Source: Dactylorhiza incarnata
Taxonomy: Eukaryota > Streptophyta > Magnoliopsida > Asparagales > Orchidaceae
Length of the DNA: 64,000 nt
Direction of reading: 5' to 3'
NCBI GenBank assembly: GCA_033032865.1
Contig: JAWHQI010000259.1
Location: forward strand, 248,001 to 312,000
How positions within the stretch are numbered: the first letter of the stretch is position 1; each line of letters begins with the position of its first letter. Below are positions 35,170 through 45,235 of the stretch, one piece after another. A program made the position numbers and the translations under genes. The notes beneath the pieces were generated by a model that was not told the DNA's origin, did not search any database, and worked only from the letters and a program-made list of their open reading frames with translations.

Positions 35170-35536
35170 TGTTGCGAACTTAGATATAATTCACAACACA
35201 AAGAGAAAGGCCTCCTAAGGCCGAAGCCTGAACAGAGATCGTGATGGAGTTTCCAATGGAGAGATCTGTAGAACTGCAAAAAACAGGGAAGATGAAGAGT
35301 TCACATGCACAATACTTTTCATAACTATTCAAACAGAGGAATGAATATTTCTACTCTACAACATATGGTAGTTACGTCAGTGAACACTAGGAGGTAACGG
35401 TTTCAACTACAGTTAACCACACAACTATTGGTTCAAACAACGAACCAAACAACTACAACGGCTAGAGGTGTACCACAAAAATTCAAATAACAATACAAAT
35501 ACAAACCAAATATGTTATAAGGAAATACACACAACA
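35170..35536 (-). repeat. 5' LTR of the interrupted gypsy element
   Basis: In + orientation it runs from TGTTGCGAACTTAG to CACACAACA. The adjoining AGATACCAC (35161-35169) is the reverse complement of a TGGTATCT primer-binding site. The partner LTR is not present, so the limits rest on these signals. Confidence 0.6.
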
Positions 35537-35682
35537 AAGTCCATGCTGTGCTCTTCATTTGACTTGATAGTCATACCCTTTGTCAGATATGCGTTCCTGT
35601 ACATGATTTTTTGATTTTCTTTTTTTGTTTAGTATAATTCTCTTTTGTTGATAACGCGGCAATGTTCATCTTTTGCTTCTAG

Positions 35683-36066
35683 AGTTTTGGTTCAAAGACA
35701 GACACAGTTTTCTGTGGTGTCTTCGATGGCCATGGCCCATTTGGACATATGGTTGCAAGGAGAGTGAGAGATTCTCTCCCACTTAAACTCAATTCTCATT
35801 GGGAAGTGAGCTCGGAAGGTGGTGAGCTAAGACAGAGCAGCATTGGCACAACAGGGAGCATGACTTCAGAAGAGACAGCAACTGTATGTGTTGATGAAGA
35901 ATTAAGGCCTTCCATTGATTTGGAAGAGGAGAAACTTCCAGGAGTTTTTACCACACTGAAGGAATCATTCTTGAAGGCCTTCAAGGTCATGGATAAAGAA
36001 CTAAAATTGAGTCCAAAAATCGATTGCTTTTGCAGTGGGACAACTGCAGTCACCCTGGTGAAGCAG
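35683..36066 (+). CDS. Protein phosphatase 2C, exon 2
   Basis: This exon has 128 codons, phase 0 at both ends; it begins after TTTTGCTTCTAG and ends CAG before GTAAAT. It encodes SFGSKTDTVFCGVFDGHGPFG, in which the DGHG metal-binding motif of PP2C is intact. A less conserved loop follows, then FLKAFKVMDKELKLSPKIDC and CFCSGTTAVTLVKQ, again typical of the plant family. There is no stop or frameshift. Confidence 0.93.
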
Positions 36067-36156
36067 GTAAATTTATTCAATTATAATGTTTCCTGCAATT
36101 AGTTATCCATACTTTGATTCTCAACATTTTGATTTATGTGCAAATATTCCCTTTAG

Positions 36157-36274
36157 GGTCAAGATATCTTGATTGGAAATGTTGGAGATTCAAGGGCTGT
36201 GTTGGGTACTAGAGATCATAATGACTGCTTGGTTGCAGTTCAGTTGACTGAGGACCTAAAGCCAAATCTTCCTA
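36157..36274 (+). CDS. Protein phosphatase 2C, exon 3
   Basis: This exon is 118 bp, preceded by TTCCCTTTAG and followed by GTATGT, leaving one base of the next codon. It encodes GQDILIGNVGDSRAVLGTRD and ends LTEDLKPNLP. GDSRAVL is a conserved PP2C core motif. Intron 2 (36067-36156) is only 90 bp. Confidence 0.93.
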
Positions 36275-37714
36275 GTATGTGTTCAAAACTTCTTGCTCTG
36301 TACAACTTATTTCTTGTCCAATATTTCGTCCGTTTAAGTGGCAGTTTTAGTGGCAATTGATGTTTGCAGATTACTTCTTTTGGAATGGCAATTGCAAGTT
36401 TCGCTTTCTTAATGTCTATCTGATGAATTCATCTTCTCCGATCTCTAGTATAGTAATATTTGAATTTATAAGCATTGTCTACTTTTAAGTGGCGATGTGA
36501 TCAGTATGGTTCTTCTCCCTTTAATCAGCTAATTGTTTGGTGAGCAGAGCCATCTTGATGTTATTTTCAATCAGTGTTTTTATTTTACCATTGATGGTGG
36601 TATATGTGGGTATGCCATGTAATTCGTATTGAGTCCATCAGTTTGGGTACTTTCAAGTGCCAAAGAAAAAAAAAGACACTGTATTTTATGGTGTCATTAG
36701 TTCTTTTGAAGTCCGTTGTCAATTTGTCATATTACTTCAGTACCATTGATTAGAGGTGTAAATAAAGACTGTCCAGGTCCGGGTTTCTATAGGGCCGTAC
36801 CTAGGTTCCCCACTCAAAGGAGGGGCCCTTTTGTCCGAGCCGAGCCAGGACGGACTTGGATCAATCAGATCAGGCCCTTCTAGGCATTTAATGCCCAATA
36901 GTTTTATTGCTGGCCGCCCAACAATAAAAGATGGACACACCCAACTATAACAATAATATGGAGGCCTGTTAGTGCCCCCAAGACTTGGCTCGGGGACCAG
37001 GCTGGCATTTCGGGCCCTAGCTATTTTTACATGCCTACCAACGACTGTATTCGACCGACCCGGGATAGTTGGATACGGCTAATGAACCGACCCATAATAG
37101 TTGGATAAGGCTAATGATTATGATGATCGACCCCTAATAGTTGAATAAGTCTAATGATTGGACTCCAAAAACATTGAAGAATGCTAATGATAATGATAAC
37201 GATGATCAGCTTGTATTCCATATAATGGCTCTATTGAATTGTCTCTGTCAATTTTGTTGATGGTCAAATTTAGTAAGTTGATTGTTGTACGGTGAATTAA
37301 CCTCAATTTTAGTTTATTGTGAGATCACTTTCTGATTTTCTTCATCATCCTAATGAGGGAGATATGGTAAAAGGTAAGGGAAAGGTAATGTTTACCGACT
37401 TTCCATGCATTCTCACCCTTACATTTTTTGTCATTAATGGTTACAGTGAGCTTAATTATAATGATCACAGTTATGATCTTAATTTTAATTGATAAGATAT
37501 TAACAATTATAAATGTTGAAGACTAAAATATGTCTAAGCATGATATGTTTAAATATCTTAGATTTAATATATAATAGAAGAACGATGTTATGATTTAACT
37601 TCCAGAGTTAAGGTTGAATGGTAAAAATGGAGGAATTCCTTATGAGTATTATGCGAGAAGTGGATATAGTGAAATACTTAACTTTTTAAACCACCATTAG
37701 ATCGTTGGTGTTGA
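36275..37714. other. Intron sequence, mostly unassigned
   Basis: Bases 36751-37038 start TAGAGGTGTAAATAAAG and end CTATTTTTACATGCCTA, an imperfect inverted pair that may be a hAT-type MITE; flanking 8-mers agree only weakly. Near-repeats of CCGACCC...ATAGTTGGATA lie at 37057-37160. Nothing coding is seen. Confidence 0.35.
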
Positions 37715-37912
37715 ATGGATCTGAATGTTGAACTGTAAAAAGTTGTTGATACCTAAGATGAGCTTGACTAAATTGAGAAGATGGGATGTGTGGTGAAATA
37801 AAAAAGTTAAGGAATGATCGTATTAGAGGAATAGATGATGTGGCATCTATTGAAAATAAGGTAATTGAAAATAGACTAATACGGTTTGGGCATGTCGAGT
37901 AAAGAGCAATGT
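37715..37912 (+). pseudogene. Old RTE LINE 3' ORF fragment
   Basis: Decayed codons align with the RTE C-terminus: GSEC, then an RxDKIRNDRIRG-like stretch and FGHVE, with many stops. It is on the + strand, opposite to the next RTE copy that begins eight bases later. Confidence 0.75.
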
Positions 37913-38326
37913 CGCAAATTACAACAACAACAACATTCAAGCCTTTATCCCACCATAGTGGGGTCGGCTATATGGATCCTTTGTTGCCATTGCGCCCTAT
38001 CTTTAATCATAGCCTCATTAATGCCTAAGTACATCATATCTTTCCATATAGTTTCATTCCAAGTCTTTTTTGGTCTGAACCCCTCCCCCGTTTAACATTT
38101 CTAGTGACTAAACTCTCACAACGCCTAACAGGTGCCTCTAATGGTCTCCTATGTACATGTCCGAACCATCTTAAACGAGCTTCTCACATCTTCTCTACAA
38201 TTGGCGCCACTCCTGTCTTATCCCTGATATATTCATTCCTAATTTTGTCCAGTATTGTGTGAACACACATCCACCTAAGCATTCTCATCTCCGCAGCTCC
38301 TATTTTTTGCTCATGTACACCATTAC

Positions 38327-38700
38327 TGACGTAGGAATCACCAGGACGGGGTTGTGGAGTCCTTCCGGACGGGCCAGCTCTCGCACGGAGAGGGTGAGGA
38401 CGAAAGCGGCTAGGGCAACCCGAATTCTTAATCTTCAAAAAACTGAATACAACATAACATATTCCGCCCTTTATACTAGGAGGGGGAGAACACCGCTATT
38501 AGCACACCCGCTAATGGCACACCGAAATAAAAGTGCAAACATAGACATGCCACGATAAAAAGAAAAACAACATATGCTACGGAAATAATTAAACGGCCCG
38601 GGGCTTCCAAAGCGGGTCGATCTTTTCTAGCCATTCGATTCCGGACTCGCCGGGCGATCCTCCAGTCGCGTTTTTGCCGTCTGCAATGCATCCTTCATCA
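38327..38700 (-). repeat. 3' LTR of the CRM-like element
   Basis: It is 374 bp, from TGACGTAGGAATCACC to CATCCTTCATCA in + orientation. It has an extra 15-bp segment near 38505 (a partial duplication around GCACACC) that the other LTR lacks. It encodes the last 38 or so residues of the Pol frame. Confidence 0.94.
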
Positions 38701-41700
38701 TTCGCCTCCGCTTGGGAGGCACGCGACCTCGAGTGCTCGGGGTAAAGCGGAATGTCCGGGTAGAAAGGGGACAAATCGCTCACGTTGAAGGTCTTGGAGA
38801 TGTTGAGGTCCGGTGGAAGGTCCACCACATAAGCGTTGTCATTGATCTTGCGGGTGATGGGGAAGGGGCCGTACTTCTTTGGCTTGAGTTTGTGGTGGTG
38901 GCCCGCGGGAAGTCTCTCCTTGCGGAGGAAAACCATCACCAAGTCTCCCACCGCATAGATCTTCTCGCGCCGGTGCTTGTCGGCCATAGCCTTGTATTTG
39001 GCGTTAGACTCAAGCAGCTTGAGCCGGGTATCAGCTTGGATGTCGCGGGTTTCTTCCGCTAACTGGGCCGCGGAAGGAGGAGCTGCCGGAAGGCGGGCGA
39101 GATCGAGTGCATGCCGGGGAACCTTGGTATAGACAATGGAGAAGGGCGAGCGACCGGTAGAGCTGTGCACTGCGTTGTTGTAAGCAAATTCAGCCTGCGC
39201 GAGTGCGTGATCCCATTGCTTCGGGCGATCTTGGCAAATGCAACGAACGAAGTTCCCCAAGGTCTTGTTCACAACCTCGGTTTGACCGTCAGTTTGAGGG
39301 TGGACAGAGCTACTAAACTGAAGAGAGGTGTCGAACATCTTCCACAGCATTGTCCAAAAGTGGCCGAGAAATTTGGGGTCGCGGTCCGATGTGATAGTGG
39401 TTGGCACGCCATGCAAATGAACCACCTCCCGGAAAAAGAGGCGCGTGATGTGAGAAGCGTCGGACGTCTTGCGACAAGGGAGAAAATGGGCCATCTTAGA
39501 GAAGCGATCCACCACTACAAACACGGAATCGACCCCGCGTTGCGTGCGCGGGAGACCCAAGACGAAATCCATAGAGAGATCTTCCCAGCGCTGGTGGGAA
39601 CCGGGAGGGGAGTATAAAGCCCAGTGTTGTGGGCGTGTCCCTTGTACTGTTGACACACATAACACTTCCGAACGAAGTTCCCCACGTCCTTCGATAGTTG
39701 CGGCCAGAAGTAACGCTCTTGGAGGCTGGCAAGTGTTTTGTCTCGGCCAGGTGTCCACTCAACCCGCCACCATGCAAATCACGAATGAGCTTCTCCCGTA
39801 AGGAAGTGCGAGGAATACACAGGCGGTTGTCTTTAAGCAGGAACCCGTCGAGTAATAGGAAACCTTGATGCGAGCCGCCTAAGGAACAGGCGCGCCAAAT
39901 CTCGTGGAAGTCAACGTCCTCGACATACAAGTCGACGAGAGTGTCAAACCCGATGATCTCGTGGTGCATAGTCGCCAACAGACAACTGCGTCGGCGAAGT
40001 GCGTCGGCGACGACATTGGCCGTTCCCGGCTTGTGCTGGATGATATATGGAAACCGCTGGAGATATATGGTCCAACGAAGGTGCATTCCATCCATGCGTT
40101 TCTGACTGTTGATGAACTTGAGAGCCTGGTGGTCTGTGGACAAGATGAACTCCTTGTGCAGTAAGTAGTGTTCCCAATGCTTGAGAGCCCGTACGACCGC
40201 ATAGAACTCCTGATCATAGGCGGCCCATTTCCGTCGAGCTTCACTTAATTTTTCGCTGAAAAACGCCACGGGGCGCTTGTCCTGGGAGAGGACAGCCCCT
40301 ATACCAATGCCACTGGCATCACACTGCACCTCAAAGAGTTTTTCAAAGCTGGGTAGTGCCAAGACTGGGGCCGAGCTAAGCTTCTGCTTGATCAAGTCGA
40401 AGGAGCGTTGGGCCTCGTCGCCCCAAAGGAACCGCCCCTTCTTCAAACAGTCGGTCATGGGAGCGGTAATGGTGCTGAAATCTCAGATGAACCGCCGATA
40501 GAAGGTGGCCAAACCGTGGAATGAGCGCAACTCCGTTAAAGAGGTGGGAGCCGGCCAATCTCGGATCGCCTGGATCTTTTCCTCATCAACCCGGATGCCA
40601 TCCGCGCCCACAATGAAAGCCCAAAAATGTCAGTCGCTGAGCGAGGAAGGTACACTTTTTGAGGTGAATGAACAGTTGGTGCGCCGCCAGCACTTCCAAA
40701 ACAGCCCGAAGATGGGAGAGATGATCTGCCCGGCTCTTGCTGAAGATCAAGATGTCGTCAAAATAGACGACTACCGATTTTCCCAGAAAAGGTCGCAGTA
40801 CCTGTGTCACGAGGCGCATAAAAGTACTTGGAGCGTTAGATAATCCAAAAGGCATTACCTTCCACTCGAAGAGGCCGTCCGGCGTTTTGAACGCCGTCTT
40901 CCACTCGTCACCTGGCTTGATGCGGATTTGGTGGTACCCGCTATGTAGATCTATCTTGGAGAAGAACTGGGAACCATCTAACATGTCTAGCATGTCATCA
41001 AGTCGAGGAATGGGAAAGGAGTACTTGATCGTGATCCGGTTGATCGCGCGACTGTCGACGCACATGCGCCATGAACCATCCTTTTTGGGGACCAAGAGTG
41101 CCGGGACTCCGCAGGGGCTGAGACTCTCCGAGATGAATCCCTTCTTCAACAATTCTTCCACCTTCTCACGCAAGATGGCATGCTCCTTGGGGCTCATGCG
41201 GTAGTGCGGTAAATTCGGAAGGCTAGCTCCTGGAATGAGGTCGATCTGATGCTGGATATCCCGAAGAGGAGGAGGACGGTCAGGCAAGTCGTCCGTCGTG
41301 ATGGTTCGGAACTCGTGCAGCAACGCACGCACATCTGGCGGCGCGGCTTCTGCCTCCTGCTCACGAGTGGTGTACAACCCGTAGGAGACAAGTGCCACCA
41401 CTTCCTTAGCTTCTGCCACGTCCCGCTCAAACATAGAAGCGTCCTCGGCCATCACCAACAGGCTACGCTCCCTATCGGACGGTGGGCTAACTTCGGGTTT
41501 CCCTCCGACCCGGGCAATGATTTGTATCTTCTTGCCGGCCCAAGTGAAGGTGACAACATTCTCGCGACCCTTGTAACAAACATCTGTGTCATATTGCCAC
41601 GGCCGCCCCAAGAGTAGGTGGCTGGCATCCATCTCCACGACGTCGCACCAAACATCGGCCCGGTAATGCTTCCCAATGGCAATAGGAACATGAGAGCGGT

Positions 41701-42601
41701 GGGTGACCCGAACTGACGGGCCGCGCTGAATCCAACCGATGGAATATGGGTGGGGATGAGGCTCCGTCGTTAGCTGTAAATAGGAGACCAGCCGGGTTGC
41801 AACAAAGTTCTCGCAACTGCAATTGTCAATCAGTATGTCGCAGATCTTCCCCTTGATGGTGCAGTAGCTCCGAAAAATATTGTTCCGTTGGACGTGTTCG
41901 TCCACCCCTGGTGTGAGAAGTAGACGATGAACCACGCAAGCGGCGAACTCGCCCTCCTCGTCATAACCATCAATCACTTCATCGGCCTCTCCGATGTCAT
42001 CCTCTCCCTCTTCGTCCGGTGCGACAGTGTGGACGGGTTGGCGAAGCAGGGGGCATCGGTTGGCGAAATGGCCCGGTTGGTGACACTGGAAACATGTGCC
42101 TGTCGGTGCTCGGTCAGGTGCCCGACCCTTTGGTGCGGACGAGGAGGCCGTCACCCGATCCACAATCTCCTTGCCGGTGGTGTCCCGGCTGTTAGAACCC
42201 GACGCGTCCGTCCAAGGGCGGCGAGAGGTCGTGCGGTGTAGGGGGATGGCTGTCTTCTCCATTTGTTCAGCCTTGAGGGCCATGTTGTAAGCCTCATCCA
42301 CTGTGCACAGAATATGCAAGCCGATCTTCTCCCGTAGGGAGGGTCGCAGCCCGTGTAGGAAACGAGTAACACGTTGGCCGTCTGTCTCTGTGAGGCCGTG
42401 CGGTCCGTGAGTCGGCTGATCTCTGCTAGGTACTCTGTCACAGTACGAGTCCCCTGAGAACAACTCTGGTAGAACTGGAATAAGTGCTGGTCGTAGTCGG
42501 GCGGAAGGAACCGATTCCGCAACAACTTCTTCATTTTCAGCCACGTGCGAACTGGCGCCTTGCCTTGGCGGTTGCGGTTGAGTTGAAGTTGGTCCCACCA
42601 T
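38589..42601 (-). pseudogene. CRM-like Pol: zinc knuckle, protease, RT, RNase H, integrase
   Basis: The segment 42601-40586 holds the CCHC knuckle CFQCHQPGHFANRC. It has a protease whose active site reads IDNCSCENF, so the glycine of the D-S/T-G triad is a cysteine. Its RT has FSKIDLHSGYHQIRI and VVYFDDILIFSKS. A frameshift near 40615 and a TGA near 40483 precede RNase H (40458-39970; [28 protein letters not shown]). Integrase (39758-38589) shows [38 protein letters not shown] and the GPY/F region [12 protein letters not shown]. The last codons lie in the 3' LTR. It is not functional as it stands. Confidence 0.9.
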
Positions 42602-43068
42602 ACGGCCGCACCGGATTTAAGGCGGTAGGCGACCATCTTCACTTGGCGGCGGTCGTCGATCTCCGCCATTTCAACGAAACGTTCGACTTCCGAAAGCCAA
42701 TCGAGGAAGTCTTCGATGCCCAGGTTGCCATGAAAGTGGGGAATGTCAGCCCGCATGCGGTACCCCGTTTGGTACTGGGGCTGAGGGGCACCCCCACGTG
42801 GAGGGCTGCCGCCGCCGGGGAGATCGTCATCGAAACTGGACGAAGAGAGGGCCGGATTGAGGGGCGGGGCTGCTGGAGGCACGCGACCGCGGCGGTATTG
42901 CCGCCCAAAATAGGGGTCCGGGGGAGCCGCTGGAGGGTCGGCGGGGCGCGGTTGCTGTGGGCGGCCCGGCTGTAGGTCGCCGAGGGCGGCGGTGAGGGTG
43001 GCGAGTTGGGCGGTGATACCATTGATGGCTGCCCAAAGGGCGTCGTCGTCCCGCGGCGCGTCACCCAT
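42151..43068 (-). pseudogene. CRM-like Gag
   Basis: It starts at ATG 43068 ([17 protein letters not shown]), about 250 bp after the LTR. A Pro/Gly-rich linker is followed by a gypsy Gag core ([52 protein letters not shown]). A frameshift near 42400 moves the remainder ([17 protein letters not shown]) to the frame of the following protein, which also carries the zinc knuckle. Confidence 0.88.
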
Positions 43069-43317
43069 CGGCGGAAGAGGGCCGATGTCGACGAAGGAGA
43101 GGCAAGAAACCCTGAGCGGACCGAGACAGGCGTAGGAAACGCCGACGGAGCGGGCTCGGTCGGTCTGGTTCGTCCGTGCGGAACACGGAGGCGGAGATGG
43201 GGAGTGCGTCGAAGCTGGCGGAAGTCCTCCGGTCCGGCGATACCGCACGAGGAGACGGACGGACGGGGGATGCAGTTGTCGAGCGTAGAAGTCGACGAGG
43301 ATCCCTCTGATACCAAC

Positions 43318-43676
43318 TGACGTAGGAATCACCAGGACGGGGTTGTGGAGTCCTTCCGGACGGGCCAGCTCTCGCACGGAGAGGGTGAGGACGGAAGCGG
43401 CTAGGGCAATCCGAATTCTTAATCTTCAAAAAACTGAATACAACATAACATATTCCGCCCTTTATACTAGGAGGGGGAGAACACCGCTATTAGCACACCG
43501 AAATAAAAGTGCAAACATAGACATGCCACGATAAAAAGAAAAACAACATATGCTATGGAAATAATTAAACGGCCCGGGGCTTCCAAAGCGGGTCGATCTT
43601 TTCTAGCCACTCGATTCCGGACTCGCCGGGCGATCCTCCAGTCGCGTTGTTGCCGTCTGCAATGCATCCTTCATCA
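43318..43676 (-). repeat. 5' LTR of the CRM-like element
   Basis: It is 359 bp and matches 38327-38700 apart from about five substitutions and the 15-bp indel. Confidence 0.94.
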
Positions 43677-45235
43677 ATTACTGCCCAACACTCAGAACCG
43701 TAGGGCATTGATGGCCTAATTGTTGTACGGTAAAACTTGCCTTTAAGTTTTAATGGTACTTTACGATCACATAAGATCCCAAACGCGCCTCTCAACTTCA
43801 ACCAACCTGCTTGGATTCTATGCATCATATCTTTATCTACACCTCCATCTTTTTGAATTATCGATCCCAAATATCTAAAGCACTCACTGCGGGAAATATC
43901 TTGGTCACCCAATTTAATGACGAAGTCATCCGACCTTCTTGCCCTACTAAATTTAAGCTCTATATACTCCGTCTTTGTCCTGCTCAACCTAAAACCCCTT
44001 TTTTCTAAAGTGTCTCACCGAGATTCAAGTTTCGCGTTTACACCCTCGCGCGTCTCATAAACCAAAACAATATCAATAAACACCAAGGTATTGCTTATTG
44101 GGTATGTCCGGTGAGCTCATCTAAGATAAGGGTAAAGAGATAAGGGCTTAAAGCTGACCCTTGATGTAAGCCAACTACGATAGAGAATTCCTGTGTTAAT
44201 CCTCCAGATGTCCTCACCCTGGTCACTGAATTTGTATACATATGTTTGATTACGTCAATGTATGATACATTTACACCTTTTTTTTTCTATGACTCTCAAC
44301 AAGACCTCCCTTGGAACCCTATCATAAGCCTTCTCCAGATCGATAAACAACCTATGCAAATCTTTTTTATCTTTCCCGATCGTTGTCAATGAGTCTCCTC
44401 AAGAGATGTATAGCTTCTATGGTTGACCTCCTTGACATGAATCCAAATTGATTCTCTGAGATGCTAGTCTCTCGTCTAACTCTTCTCTCTATTACTCGTT
44501 CCCATAGTTTCATAGTATGACTCATTAATTTAATTCCCCTATAATTGACACAATTTTGTATATCTCTTTTGTTTTTATACAAAGGTACCAAAAAACTTTA
44601 TCTCCATTGGTTTGACATCCTCTTTGTCTTCAATATCTTATTGAAGAAACTTGTAATTCATAAAATTTCTTCCCTCCTTAAGCATTTCCATACTTCAATG
44701 AGTATATCGTCTGGCCCAACCGCTTTTCCATTTTTCATCTTCTTCAGAGCGTCATCTATCTCTGATGCTTGAGTTTTACGATAAAAAGTTATGTTTCTAT
44801 ACTCCTCCGTTTTACTTAACTCTTTCAAGTTCAGTTTATGTCTTTTCCTTCATTGTATTGTTGATAAAAGTATATTTTTCATCGCTCCTTAATAGCCACA
44901 TCATTCGTCAAAACCGCATCTGATTCATCTTTTATGCATTTAACTTGACTTAAATCTCTTGCCTTCCTCTCTCTAGCTCAAGCAATTTTATATATTTCAC
45001 GCTCTCCATTTTTGGTATCTAGTCGTTTGTAAAATTCTTCATAAGCTTGACTTCTTGTTTTACTTACTGCATTTTTAGCTTCTTTTTTGACGACTTTATA
45101 TTTTGTCAAATTTTCGTAATTCCTAAAAGCATATAATATTTTGTAGCTGACCCTATTTGCCCTCACTTTATCTTGCACTTCCTTTTTCCACCACCAAGAT
45201 TCTTTTTGTGGGGGCGCACGACCTTTTGACTCTCC

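Larger units (their letters stand above)
29217..35536 (-). mobile_element. Ty3/gypsy element on the minus strand, interrupted by a LINE and a hAT-like element
   Basis: The coding remnants run from right to left: gag (35160-34105), protease (34087-33752), RT (33569-33109, then 32158-31983, then 29243-29217). The element was entered by the LINE at 29244-31982 and by the DNA element at 32159-33100. The 5' LTR is at about 35170-35536. The 3' half (RNase H, integrase, 3' LTR) is not present to the left. Confidence 0.75.
21364..35682 (+). other. PP2C intron 1 (14.3 kb), filled with transposons
   Basis: The donor is GTAAGA at 21364 and the acceptor is TTTTGCTTCTAG ending at 35682. It contains a MULE, two chromovirus remnants, a gypsy remnant, a full RTE LINE copy, a short RTE tail and a hAT-like element, listed separately. 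Bases 35537-35682 look like original intron next to the acceptor. Confidence 0.85.
38327..43676 (-). mobile_element. Complete CRM-like Ty3/gypsy retrotransposon
   Basis: It is 5,350 bp, flanked by the perfect target duplication ATTAC (38322-38326 and 43677-43681) inside the second LINE. LTRs are 38327-38700 and 43318-43676 and differ by about five substitutions plus one 15-bp indel, so insertion is recent. A primer site TTGGTATCAGAGGG lies next to the 5' LTR on the minus strand. The order gag, zinc knuckle, protease, RT, RNase H, integrase is complete, but frameshifts and stops are present. The Pol frame runs into the 3' LTR and no canonical chromodomain is seen, which suggests the CRM (centromeric) clade. 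Confidence 0.92.
37921..45235 (-). mobile_element. Second RTE LINE, split by the CRM-like gypsy
   Basis: The parts 37921-38326 and 43682-45235 together correspond to 29244-31200 of the first copy and are clearly similar in nucleotides, 3' GTT repeat included. They hold the RT and its upstream region. The RT is broken by frameshifts and by loss of the bases for the FADD motif near 44075. The 5' end is fused to a copia LTR near 45230, so the endonuclease domain is lost. Confidence 0.9.

Noticed and set aside
36751..37038. hAT MITE with TAGAGGTGTAAA ends
   Set aside because: The ends pair only roughly and the flanking 8-mers match at five of eight positions, so it is mentioned only as a possibility.
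39111..39801. + strand ORFs of 110-170 codons
   Set aside because: They are shadows of the CRM-like integrase and RNase H on the minus strand.
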